From: Lysobacterales bacterium
GTDB lineage: Bacteria; Pseudomonadota; Gammaproteobacteria; Xanthomonadales; Xanthomonadaceae
Direction of reading: 5' to 3'
Assembly (NCBI GenBank): GCA_015655035.1
Contig: JAATFS010000258.1
Span: 1 to 6,748 of the forward strand
DNA: 6,748 nt
The notes beneath the pieces were generated by a model. It was not told the origin of the DNA, did no database searches, and saw nothing but the letters and a program-made list of their open reading frames with translations. Below, piece after piece: positions 1 through 6,460 of this stretch. Both the position numbers and the translations under genes were made by a program. Each line of letters opens with the position of its first letter. Position 1 is the first letter of the stretch.

Positions 1-227
1 TCTGGAGAGGTCGGCTCGCCGAGGGCGGTGTCGATCACGGCAGGCTGGATGGGGGTGTTGCAGCTCGCGCGCAGGTGGCGGGCTTGCAGTTCGCAGGTCG
101 GGACGATGCGCAGGCCGACGCGCAGCGTCATGCGGAGGTTGCCGCCCGGGGCGGCGGCGCAGCTGGCATTGGGGACCAGCAAGCTCAGCGCCAGCAACAG
201 CAGTGGGGAGCGCGGGGGGCGGGGCAT
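1..227 (-). CDS. Small exported protein of unknown function, N-terminal part (cut by window edge)
   Basis: Reading the minus strand from an ATG at 227-225 gives 75 open codons that run off the left edge. Residues 1-8 are basic and proline-rich (two Arg), residues 9-18 are a hydrophobic leucine-rich stretch, and residues 21-26 (ASCAAA) are small, so this is a typical Sec signal peptide with cleavage near residue 24-26. C23 is not in a good lipobox because Asn is at -3. The mature part begins with a beta-like stretch, LRMTLRVGLRIVPTCEL, with Cys45 and then Cys56. That pattern faintly recalls the spore-coat-U/Csu pilin-like fold, but this is a weak guess. No clear Shine-Dalgarno site is seen, and no in-frame ATG or GTG was found in the upstream stretch I read (to about position 300). 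The gene is divergent from map and probably unrelated to it. The function is not recognised; the coding call rests on the signal peptide and the open frame. Confidence 0.6.
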   Translation of the reverse strand, partial: MPRPPRSPLLLLALSLLVPNASCAAAPGGNLRMTLRVGLRIVPTCELQARHLRASCNTPIQPAVIDTALGEPTSP

Positions 228-308
228 CGGGATCGGCTGGGAGGGCGATATGAGGGTATCGGCATGCTGTCCAGGAACTTGACCGCGTGCATCCTTGGCA
301 CGACCCCG

Positions 309-336
309 TTCAGATCCGTCGCAAATCGGCGATAAT
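309..336 (+). promoter_or_regulatory. Candidate sigma-70 promoter of map
   Basis: A -10-like GATAAT lies at 331-336 (5 of 6 to TATAAT), with a -35-like TTCAGA at 309-314 (4 of 6 to TTGACA) and a 16-nt spacer. Only six bases separate the -10 from the map ATG at 343, so the expected transcription start is at or next to the A of the ATG. There is no Shine-Dalgarno site in those six bases. If the promoter is real, the map mRNA is leaderless. This promoter would drive map-glnD and probably dapD. Confidence 0.55.
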
Positions 337-342
337 CCTGGG

Positions 343-1119
343 ATGAGCGTCAATATCAAAACCAAGCAGGAAATCGAACTGATGCGCGTGGCCGGCCGAT
401 TGGCCGCCGAGGTGCTCGACGTGGTCGCCCCGCATGTGAAGCCGGGTGTGTCCACCGCCGAGCTCGACCGCATCTGTCATGAGCATATCGTCAACGTGCA
501 GCACACCGTGCCGGCCAACGTCGGTTACCGGGGGTTCCCCAAGTGCGTGTGCACCTCGGTCAATAACGTCATCTGCCATGGCATTCCCAACGATGCCAAG
601 GTGTTGAAGGACGGGGACATCGTCAACATCGACGTCACCGTGATCAAGGATGGCTGGCACGGCGATACCAGTCGCATGTACTACGTGGGCACGCCGTCGG
701 TAATGGCGCGCCGGCTGGTGGAAGTCACCCGCGAGGCGATGTGGCGCGGTATCCGTGCGGTAAAGCCCGGCGCGACCCTGGGCGATGTCGGCCATGCGAT
801 CCAGCAATACGCCGAGTCCGAGCGCTTCAGCGTCGTGCGCGAGTATTGCGGCCATGGCATCGGCAAGGTCTACCACGACGAGCCGCAGGTGCTGCATTAC
901 GGGCGTCCGAACGAAGGCCTGGTGCTGAAGCCGGGCATGACCTTCACCATCGAGCCGATGATCAACGAAGGCACGCGCTATACCCGGGTGCTGCCGGATG
1001 GCTGGACCGTGGTGACCAAGGATCGCAAGCTGTCGGCGCAGTGGGAGCACATGATCGCCGTCACCGATGATGGCGTGGACGTGCTGACGTTGTCGCCAAA
1101 CGATCCCGCCCACGCGTGA
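343..1119 (+). CDS. map: Type I methionine aminopeptidase
   Basis: This 258-residue cytosolic dinuclear-metal protease removes the initiator Met from nascent proteins when residue 2 is small. The protein follows E. coli Map almost residue for residue. It has the substrate-binding His at 79 (CHG), metal ligands Asp97 (NID), Asp108 (GDTS), His171 (GHGIG), Glu204 (IEP) and Glu235 (WEH), and the second active-site His at 178. All known catalytic residues are present and the length is normal for the short bacterial form. The ATG at 343 gives the N-terminus MSVNIKTKQEIELMR, which fits the family. A frame-compatible TTG at 295 would add 16 unconserved residues and lie upstream of the predicted -10, so it was rejected. 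The stop overlaps the glnD start, which suggests translational coupling. AsnB, encoded at the right edge, needs Met removal to expose its catalytic Cys, so it is an expected Map substrate. Confidence 0.97.
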   Translation: MSVNIKTKQEIELMRVAGRLAAEVLDVVAPHVKPGVSTAELDRICHEHIVNVQHTVPANVGYRGFPKCVCTSVNNVICHGIPNDAKVLKDGDIVNIDVTVIKDGWHGDTSRMYYVGTPSVMARRLVEVTREAMWRGIRAVKPGATLGDVGHAIQQYAESERFSVVREYCGHGIGKVYHDEPQVLHYGRPNEGLVLKPGMTFTIEPMINEGTRYTRVLPDGWTVVTKDRKLSAQWEHMIAVTDDGVDVLTLSPNDPAHA

Positions 1120-3725
1120 GCAACCCGTCGGCGGACATCCCTGAGCCGGGTGTCGCCGGCGACGCTGAATGGGCGGCGCAGGCGCGGCAGGTGCTGGCCA
1201 GTGTCGACCTGCGGTTGTGTCGGCGCTTCGATCAGGTCGATGACATCGAACGTTTGCTGGCGCTGCGCGCGCGCGCGGTCGACCAGCTGATCCGCGATGG
1301 CTGGCGCCGTTGCATCCCCGCAGGCGCCGGTTTGTCGGTGCATGCGGTGGGAGGCTATGGTCGCGGCGAGCTGTTCCCGCGCTCGGACGTGGACGTACTG
1401 GTGCTGGGCGACTCGGAGCAGCAGCAACGCCATGAACAGGCGTTGGCACGTCTGTTCGCGCTGCTGTGGGATGCGGGACTGCCGGTCAGCCATGCCGTGC
1501 GCTCGGCTTCGCAGTGCACGTTGGCGGCGCAGGACCAGACGGTGCTGACCGCGCTGATCGAATCGCGCCCGCTGGTAGCCGATGCCGGCGCTCGCGCCGC
1601 GCTGGCGGCGGCGATCTCGATCGAACGGGTATGGCCGCCGCGCGCGTTCTTTCTGGCCAAGCGCGAGGAACTGCAAACGCGACACCAGCGTTTCGGCGAT
1701 ACCGCCGACAACCTGGAGCCGGACATCAAGGACGGCCCTGGCGGTCTGCGCGACCTGCAAACGCTGGGCTGGATGGCATTGCGCGCATTCGGCGTGCACA
1801 ACCTGGAGGCGCTGGTCGGGCTCGGTCACGTGGGCGCCGACGAAGCGGCCGCGCTGCGGCGCGAGCGCAACGAACTGGCGCGGCTGCGCTTTGGCCTGCA
1901 CCTGGTTGCCAACCGGCCGGAAGAGCGGCTGCGCTTCGATTACCAGAAGACCCTGGCCGAACGCCTGGGGTTTGCCGACGATGCGGAGAGCCTGGGCGTC
2001 GAGAAGATGATGCAACGCTTCTATCGCAGCGCGGCGATCGTGCGCCGGATCAGTGATCGGCTGTTGCAGCGTTTCGAGGAACAGTTCGACGGCGAGGCGG
2101 TGCCGCAGCCGCTGGGCGATGGATTTTCGCTGCGTCGTGGCTACCTCGCGGCGGATGCGCCGGACTGGCCGCGTGGCGAGGTGGAGCAGGTGTTCGCCTT
2201 GTTCGCCAGCTGGGCGGCGCACCGGGAGGTGAGCGGCCTGCATTCGTTGACCGCGCGGGCATTGGCAGAGGTGCTGCCATCGCTGCCGGCCTATGCCGAA
2301 GCCACGCCGCAGGCGCGCGAACGCTTCATGGCGCTGCTGCGTGGGCCGCGCGCGGTGGAGACCATCAACCGCATGGCGCGCCTGGGCGTGCTGGGGCAGT
2401 GGATCCCTGCCTTCGCGAAAGTGTCCGGGCGCATGCAGTTCGACCTGTTCCACGTCTATACCGTGGACCAGCACACCTTGATGGTGTTGAAGAACCTGGC
2501 GTTGTTCGCCAATGGTCGCGCCGACGAACGCTTTTCGATCACGAACGAAGTCTGGCCGCGCTTGCGCAAGCCCGAATTGCTGCTGCTGGCCGGGCTGTTC
2601 CACGATATCGCCAAGGGCCGTGGCGGCGACCATTCCGAGCTGGGCGCGGTGGATGCGCGCGTGTTCTGCCAGGCGCACAGGCTCAGCGATGCCGATACCG
2701 AGCTGGTGGCATGGCTGGTGGAGCAGCATCTGCGGATGTCGGTGACGGCACAGAAGCAGGACATTTCCGATCCGGAGGTGATCCATCGTTTCGCGTCGCT
2801 GGCCGCTACGCGCGAACGCCTGGATTATCTATATCTATTGACCTGCGCCGATATCGCCGGCACCAGTCCCAAGCTGTGGAACGCGTGGAAGGACCGGTTG
2901 CTGGCCGATCTGTATTTCGCCGCGCGCCGCGCGCTGCGCGAAGGGCTGGAACATCCGGTGCCGCTAGAAGAGCGCTTGCGCGAGGCGCGCGAGTCGACCC
3001 GCGTGCTGATGCACATTCTGGGCTATGACGATGCCACCATCGAGCGCCAGTTCGCCGGCATGCCGGACGAGAGCTTCCTGCGCTTCAGGCCCGAGCAACT
3101 GGCGTGGCAGGCGGCGGCGCTGATCGAGGTGGAGCTCGGCCAGACCTTGGTGAAGACGCGCCGCGCCGCGCCCGACAACGAGGCGCTGGAAGTGTTCGTC
3201 TACTCGCCCGACCGCGACGGCCTGTTTGCCGCGATCGTGATGACGCTCGACCGCAAAGGCTATGGCATCCATCGCGCACGCGTGCTGGACGCCCCCAATG
3301 GCGCGATCTTCGATACCTTCGAGGTGCTGCCCACCGACAGTCATGCCGAATCCGATCCGGTTCGGCTTGCGGCCGCATTGCGCGAAGTCCTGGCTGGCGA
3401 CCTGCAATGCGTGCGTCCCTCGCGGCGGGTGGTGCCACGGCAGCTCAGGCATTTCCGCTTCGCTCCGCGCATCTCCTTCAGCGAGAGCGCGAATGGCAGG
3501 CGCACCCGATTGAGCATGGTTGCACCCGACCGCCCCGGGTTGCTGGCCGACGTTGCCCAGGTCTTGCGCGGCCACCACCTTCGGGTGCACGACGCACGCA
3601 TCGGCACCTTCGGCGAGCGCGCCGAGGACCAGTTCCAGATTACCGACGAGCACGACCAGCCGTTGCCCGAAACTTCCCGTCAGGCCCTGCGCGATGCGCT
3701 GGCTGCCTGCCTCGACCCCCAGTAG
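1116..3725 (+). CDS. glnD: [Protein-PII] uridylyltransferase / uridylyl-removing enzyme
   Basis: GlnD senses glutamine and uridylylates PII proteins (GlnB/GlnK) when it is low and deuridylylates them when it is high, so setting glutamine synthetase activity and NtrBC signalling. The 869-residue product has the standard order. The nucleotidyltransferase domain carries GGYGRGEL at 79-86 and catalytic Asp91 and Asp93 (SDVDVLVL). A central helical region contains DNLEPDIKDGPGGLRDLQ. The HD hydrolase domain contains HVYTVDQHT (His446, His453) and FHDIAKGRGGDH (His496, Asp497). Two C-terminal ACT domains begin near residues 692 (VFVYSPDRDGLFA) and 798 (RLSMVAPDRPGLLA) and bind glutamine. Both active sites look intact. 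The start is a GTG overlapping the map stop (GTGA), with no evident Shine-Dalgarno site, so initiation probably depends on ribosomes finishing map. A 15-nt gap separates it from dapD. Length is close to E. coli GlnD (890). Confidence 0.97.
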   Translation: MSNPSADIPEPGVAGDAEWAAQARQVLASVDLRLCRRFDQVDDIERLLALRARAVDQLIRDGWRRCIPAGAGLSVHAVGGYGRGELFPRSDVDVLVLGDSEQQQRHEQALARLFALLWDAGLPVSHAVRSASQCTLAAQDQTVLTALIESRPLVADAGARAALAAAISIERVWPPRAFFLAKREELQTRHQRFGDTADNLEPDIKDGPGGLRDLQTLGWMALRAFGVHNLEALVGLGHVGADEAAALRRERNELARLRFGLHLVANRPEERLRFDYQKTLAERLGFADDAESLGVEKMMQRFYRSAAIVRRISDRLLQRFEEQFDGEAVPQPLGDGFSLRRGYLAADAPDWPRGEVEQVFALFASWAAHREVSGLHSLTARALAEVLPSLPAYAEATPQARERFMALLRGPRAVETINRMARLGVLGQWIPAFAKVSGRMQFDLFHVYTVDQHTLMVLKNLALFANGRADERFSITNEVWPRLRKPELLLLAGLFHDIAKGRGGDHSELGAVDARVFCQAHRLSDADTELVAWLVEQHLRMSVTAQKQDISDPEVIHRFASLAATRERLDYLYLLTCADIAGTSPKLWNAWKDRLLADLYFAARRALREGLEHPVPLEERLREARESTRVLMHILGYDDATIERQFAGMPDESFLRFRPEQLAWQAAALIEVELGQTLVKTRRAAPDNEALEVFVYSPDRDGLFAAIVMTLDRKGYGIHRARVLDAPNGAIFDTFEVLPTDSHAESDPVRLAAALREVLAGDLQCVRPSRRVVPRQLRHFRFAPRISFSESANGRRTRLSMVAPDRPGLLADVAQVLRGHHLRVHDARIGTFGERAEDQFQITDEHDQPLPETSRQALRDALAACLDPQ

Positions 3726-3727
3726 AA

Positions 3728-3734
3728 CCGGAGA
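3728..3734 (+). promoter_or_regulatory. Ribosome binding site of dapD, fixing the long start
   Basis: CCGGAGA, with its GGAG core at 3730-3733, lies 7 nt before the ATG at 3741 and just after the glnD stop. It matters because it supports the start that includes the lysine-rich tail of DapD; no ATG, GTG or TTG is in frame between that tail and the conserved domain. Confidence 0.75.
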
Positions 3735-3740
3735 CCCCCC

Positions 3741-4658
3741 ATGGCCACCAAGCCCGCATCCAAGAAGATCGCCCCCAAGCCGGCGGCGAGCAAGAAGACC
3801 GTCAGCAAGAAGACCGCCGTTGCTGCGGCGGACGAGCTCAAGCTCAGCGTCGAAAGCGCATTCGAGCGCCGCGCCGCGCTCACCCTCGACGAGATAGAAG
3901 GTTCCACCCGCCCGATCGTCAATCGCGTGATCGATGGCCTGGAGCGCGGCGAGTTCCGTGTCGCCGAGCCGGATGGCCAGGGCGGCTGGAAGGTCAATGA
4001 ATGGCTGAAGAAGGCGGTGCTGCTGTACTTCCGCGTCAACGACATGGCGGTGGTCGATGCACAGCCGGCGCCGTTCTGGGACAAGGTGGAATCGCGCTTT
4101 GCCGGATACAACGAAGCCGAGTTCCGCAAGGCTGGCGTACGGGTGGTGCCGGGTGCGATCGCGCGCCGTGGCAGCTACTTCGGCAAGGATGTGGTGCTGA
4201 TGCCCAGCTTCACCAATATCGGTGCGTACGTCGACGAGGGCACCATGGTCGATACCTGGGCCACCGTGGGTTCGTGCGCGCAGATCGGCAAGCACTGCCA
4301 CCTGTCCGGTGGCGCCGGCATCGGCGGCGTTCTGGAGCCGCTGCAGGCCTCGCCAACGATCATCGAGGACCATTGCTTCATCGGCGCGCGCTCGGAAGTG
4401 GTCGAAGGCGTGGTGGTCGGCCACCACAGCGTGATCGGCATGGGCGTGTTCCTGGGCCAGAGCACCCGCATCTACAACCGCGCCACCGGTGAGATCAGCT
4501 ATGGCTACGTGCCGCCGTATAGCGTGGTGGTGTCCGGCCAGCTGCCGTCCAAGGACGGTTCGCACTCGCTGTACTGTGCGGTGATCGTCAAGCAGGTCGA
4601 TGCAAAGACCCGCAGCAAGACCAGTGTCAACGACCTGTTGCGTGGCCTGGCGGACTGA
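3741..4658 (+). CDS. dapD: 2,3,4,5-tetrahydropyridine-2,6-dicarboxylate N-succinyltransferase with lysine-rich N-terminal tail
   Basis: DapD transfers succinyl from succinyl-CoA to tetrahydrodipicolinate, the first committed step of the succinylase route to meso-diaminopimelate (peptidoglycan) and lysine. It is a cytosolic left-handed beta-helix trimer in known members. Residues 33-305 align by eye with the whole 274-residue E. coli protein: helical N-domain (SVESAFERRAAL), WLKKAVLLYFRVND at 88-101, then the hexapeptide-repeat helix with MPSFTNIGAYVDEGTMVDTW, SGGAGIGGVLEPLQ and FIGARSEVVEG, ending in KDGSHSLYCAVIVKQVDAKTR. Asp171 and Glu219 sit where the family's proposed catalytic Asp and Glu are expected (inference from spacing). 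The oddity is residues 1-32, a Lys/Ala/Pro/Ser-rich tail with KK pairs at 8-9, 18-19 and 23-24, resembling histone H1-like or AlgP-type tails and absent from E. coli DapD. The start is secured by a GGAG site and the lack of other in-frame start codons. It is likely co-transcribed with glnD. Confidence 0.97.
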   Translation: MATKPASKKIAPKPAASKKTVSKKTAVAAADELKLSVESAFERRAALTLDEIEGSTRPIVNRVIDGLERGEFRVAEPDGQGGWKVNEWLKKAVLLYFRVNDMAVVDAQPAPFWDKVESRFAGYNEAEFRKAGVRVVPGAIARRGSYFGKDVVLMPSFTNIGAYVDEGTMVDTWATVGSCAQIGKHCHLSGGAGIGGVLEPLQASPTIIEDHCFIGARSEVVEGVVVGHHSVIGMGVFLGQSTRIYNRATGEISYGYVPPYSVVVSGQLPSKDGSHSLYCAVIVKQVDAKTRSKTSVNDLLRGLAD

Positions 4659-4710
4659 CCCGCCGAGCCCGGCGACACGGCGCAGACAAGCGGCATCGGC
4701 GGCGATAGCG

Positions 4711-4786
4711 GGCGCGTCGCCATTGCCTGGCTGGGCCGTATGCCGGACTGCCATTCCGGCGCGTTGCCCTGCGTGGCGACGCGCCG
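4711..4786 (+). repeat. Two direct-repeat copies competing for one inverted-repeat arm
   Basis: GGCGCGTCGCC at 4711-4721 is the exact reverse complement of GGCGACGCGCC at 4775-4785. A near copy, GGCGCGTTGCC at 4758-4768, can also pair with 4775-4785 (one G-U pair, six-base loop 4769-4774), and one more C-G pair (4757-4786) extends it to 12 bp. The two folds are mutually exclusive in RNA: a long-range 11-bp stem or a compact 12-bp hairpin. That arrangement is what a switch would need, but GC-rich spacers produce such pairings by chance, and no terminator or Shine-Dalgarno masking is obvious. Confidence 0.45.
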
Positions 4787-4798
4787 ATCCCGAGGCTT

Positions 4799-4816
4799 GC
4801 CGCAGGTTGCTGCGGC
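4799..4816 (+). repeat. Short perfect stem-loop upstream of yffB
   Basis: GCCGCAG at 4799-4805 and CTGCGGC at 4810-4816 form a perfect 7-bp stem with loop GTTG. It is located 60 bases before the yffB ATG and not followed by T residues. Its role is unknown; it could protect or stabilise the 5' end of the yffB-dapE message. Confidence 0.4.
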
Positions 4817-4876
4817 GTCCCGGCTCATCCTCGGTGAGGGATGCGCCTTGAATCCTGCATTTCCGGATATTCGCTG

Positions 4877-5233
4877 ATGACCACGATCTACGGCCTCAAG
4901 AACTGCGACACCTGCAAGAAGGCTACCAAGTGGCTGGATCGCTTCGGTATCGCGCATACCTTCGTCGACTATCGCGAGCACAAACCCGAGCCGGAGACGC
5001 TGCTGGCATGGGCAGGCGAGGCGGGGGGCTTCGCCGCGCTGGTCAACAAGTCCTCCACCACCTGGCGGCAACTGCCGGACAACCGCAAAGCGGCCGCCAG
5101 CGATGCCGAGTGGAAATTGTTGCTGCGCGAGTATCCGCAGCTGATCCGGCGTCCGGTGGTGGTGCTGGATGATGGCCGTTTCAGCCAGGGCTTTTCCGAC
5201 AACGGCTTCAAGAAGCTATTCGGCGTAGGCTGA
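4877..5233 (+). CDS. yffB: ArsC/Spx-family thioredoxin-fold protein (YffB type)
   Basis: This 118-residue cytosolic protein matches the YffB branch of the ArsC family in length and motifs: TIYGLKNCDTCKKATKWL at 3-20, the central NKSSTTWRQL near 57-66, and the C-terminal RRPVVVLDDGRFSQGFSDNGFKKLF. Annotation pipelines often call it arsenate reductase, but no arsenic gene is nearby and the family's true role is unsettled; a thiol or glutathione-linked reductase activity is suggested by the fold. Cys10 and Cys13 form a CxxC, as in the redox switch of Spx, where E. coli YffB has only the first Cys (CDTIKK). The start at 4877 gives the usual MTTIYG N-terminus; an ATG at 4841 would add 12 unconserved residues. 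No good Shine-Dalgarno site is visible. It precedes dapE by 60 bases, a pairing also seen in E. coli, so a shared transcript is likely. Confidence 0.9.
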   Translation: MTTIYGLKNCDTCKKATKWLDRFGIAHTFVDYREHKPEPETLLAWAGEAGGFAALVNKSSTTWRQLPDNRKAAASDAEWKLLLREYPQLIRRPVVVLDDGRFSQGFSDNGFKKLFGVG

Positions 5234-5293
5234 GTAGCGATCCTGCCTGTAACGGCGAGCCATTCCCCCCGAATCGAGATTGCGACCGAAAGC

Positions 5294-6421
5294 ATGAGCG
5301 ACGTTCTAGACCTGACCTGCGACCTGATCGCCCGGCCTTCGGTGACCCCGGACGATGCCGGCTGCCAGCGGCTGATCGCCGAGCGCCTGGCCGCGGCGGG
5401 CTTTACCTGCGAGCATCTGCGCCTGGGCGAGGTCGACAACCTCTGGGCCACGCATGGCAGCGGGCAGCCGGTGCTGGTGTTGTTGGGTCATACCGACGTG
5501 GTGCCGTCCGGCCCGGCCGAGGCCTGGAGTAGCGATCCATTCGTGCCACAGGTGCGCGATGGCGTGCTGTACGGACGCGGCGCTGCCGATATGAAAGGCA
5601 GCGTGGCCGCCTTCGTGGTCGCGGCCGAGCAGTTCGTCGCGGCGCAACCGCAGCACGTAGGTACCTTGGCATTGCTGCTGACCTCGGACGAGGAAGGCGA
5701 TGCCATCGATGGCGTGCGCCGTGTCGCCACGCTGTTGCGCGAGCGCGGGCAGGCGATCGATTGGTGCATCACTGGCGAGCCGTCGTCCACCGAGGCACTG
5801 GGCGACCTGCTGCGGGTGGGGCGCCGTGGCAGCCTTTCCGGGTATCTCACGGTCAAGGGCGTGCAGGGCCATGTCGCCTATCCGCACAAGGCGCGCAATC
5901 CGATCCATCTGGTGGCCCCTGCGTTGGCCGAGCTGAGTGCACGCCATTGGGATGACGGTTACGAGCGCTTCCCGCCGACCAGCCTGCAGATATCCAACCT
6001 GCATGCCGGTACCGGTGCGAACAACGTGATCCCTGGCGAACTTCAGGCGGCCTTCAACCTGCGCTACAACCCGCATTGGGACGCGCCGAGGCTGGAGGCC
6101 GAAATCCAGGCGTTGCTGGACCGGCACGGTCTGGATTACGCGCTGCGCTGGCATCGCAGTGGCGAGCCGTTCTACACCCCGGAAGGGCGCCTGCGCAGCG
6201 TGGCGCGCGAGGTGTTGGCCGGGTTCGGCGGCGCCCAGCCGGAAGAAAGTACCGGCGGCGGCACCTCCGATGCCCGTTTCATCGCGCCGCTGGGGGCGCA
6301 ATGCATCGAAGTGGGGCCGGTCAATGCCAGCATCCACCAAGTGGACGAACATGTGCGCGTGGCCGATCTGGAGGCGTTGCCAGGGCTGTACCGGCAACTG
6401 GTCGAAAGGTTGCTCGCGTAA
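5294..6421 (+). CDS. dapE: Succinyl-diaminopimelate desuccinylase
   Basis: DapE is a zinc-dependent M20 peptidase-family amidase that hydrolyses N-succinyl-LL-2,6-diaminopimelate to LL-diaminopimelate and succinate, downstream of DapD in lysine and peptidoglycan precursor synthesis. The 375-residue product has the full family length and all known active-site residues, offset by one from the H. influenzae enzyme: His66 with Asp68 (LGHTDVV), bridging Asp99 (AADMKG), catalytic base Glu133 and metal ligand Glu134 (SDEEGDA), Glu162 (GEPSS) and His348 (ASIHQVDEH). The dimerisation lid lies roughly at residues 178-290 and includes NLHAGTGANNVIPGEL. The GGGTSDARF motif is at 321-329. The ATG at 5294 has only a weak purine stretch (GAAAG) upstream. 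It follows yffB and is likely co-transcribed with it. The end of the gene lies four bases before the candidate promoter of the asn leader. Confidence 0.97.
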   Translation: MSDVLDLTCDLIARPSVTPDDAGCQRLIAERLAAAGFTCEHLRLGEVDNLWATHGSGQPVLVLLGHTDVVPSGPAEAWSSDPFVPQVRDGVLYGRGAADMKGSVAAFVVAAEQFVAAQPQHVGTLALLLTSDEEGDAIDGVRRVATLLRERGQAIDWCITGEPSSTEALGDLLRVGRRGSLSGYLTVKGVQGHVAYPHKARNPIHLVAPALAELSARHWDDGYERFPPTSLQISNLHAGTGANNVIPGELQAAFNLRYNPHWDAPRLEAEIQALLDRHGLDYALRWHRSGEPFYTPEGRLRSVAREVLAGFGGAQPEESTGGGTSDARFIAPLGAQCIEVGPVNASIHQVDEHVRVADLEALPGLYRQLVERLLA

Positions 6422-6424
6422 CAG

Positions 6425-6454
6425 TTGCAAAGGCCGGGGCGGGCGCGGTAACGT
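6425..6454 (+). promoter_or_regulatory. Candidate promoter of the asnB leader
   Basis: TTGCAA at 6425-6430 (4 of 6 to TTGACA) and TAACGT at 6449-6454 (T, A and final T of TATAAT kept) are separated by 18 bases. The spacer is very GC-rich. The -10 ends six bases before the leader ATG at 6461, the same distance as in front of map, predicting a transcript that starts at or near the ATG. The -10 is weak, so the exact start is uncertain; a promoter somewhere here is expected because the attenuator downstream must be transcribed. Confidence 0.45.
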
Positions 6455-6460
6455 CGAGCC

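Larger units (their letters stand above)
4659..4876 (+). other. Hairpin-rich intergenic region between dapD and yffB
   Basis: I see no convincing gene in these 218 bases on either strand. The region is rich in inverted repeats, described in the next two entries, plus weaker ones: a 5-bp stem at 4661-4665/4670-4674 just after the dapD stop, and CATCC at 4826-4830 facing GGATG at 4839-4843. There is no T-run behind any of them, so none is a standard intrinsic terminator. No lysine-codon run or short leader peptide is evident. It may hold a promoter or 5' UTR for yffB-dapE, but no good -35/-10 pair stands out. Confidence 0.5.

Noticed and set aside
28..335. Two overlapping plus-strand frames at the left edge
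   Set aside because: They have low-complexity Gly/Arg/Gln/Ala products, no ribosome site, and lie opposite a minus-strand gene with a clear signal peptide.
295..342. A TTG start that would lengthen Map by 16 residues
   Set aside because: The extra residues are unconserved and the predicted -10 (331-336) lies downstream of the TTG. The ATG at 343 gives the family N-terminus.
310..1449. A 379-codon minus-strand frame opposite map and the start of glnD
   Set aside because: It is a shadow of map, whose catalytic residues are all present on the plus strand.
978..2786. A 602-codon open frame on the minus strand opposite glnD
   Set aside because: It is antisense to an intact, clearly recognised glnD. 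Its product is Arg/Gln/His-rich with no recognisable motif, the usual shadow frame in GC-rich coding DNA.
2964..4754. A 596-codon open frame on the minus strand opposite glnD and dapD
   Set aside because: It spans two well-supported plus-strand genes and their junction, has no motif or plausible start context, and is explained by GC-rich third positions.
4841..4876. An upstream ATG that would lengthen YffB by 12 residues
   Set aside because: Family members start at MTTIYG-like sequences and the added residues show no conservation signal or ribosome site.
4659..4876. A possible lysine leader peptide before yffB-dapE
   Set aside because: I looked for a lysine-codon run and a T-tailed terminator like those at asnB and found neither.
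5232..5538. GAGTAGCGATCC occurs at 5232-5243 and again at 5527-5538
   Set aside because: It is an isolated 12-base repeat, one copy inside conserved dapE coding sequence, with no mirrored partner or further copies. Probably chance.
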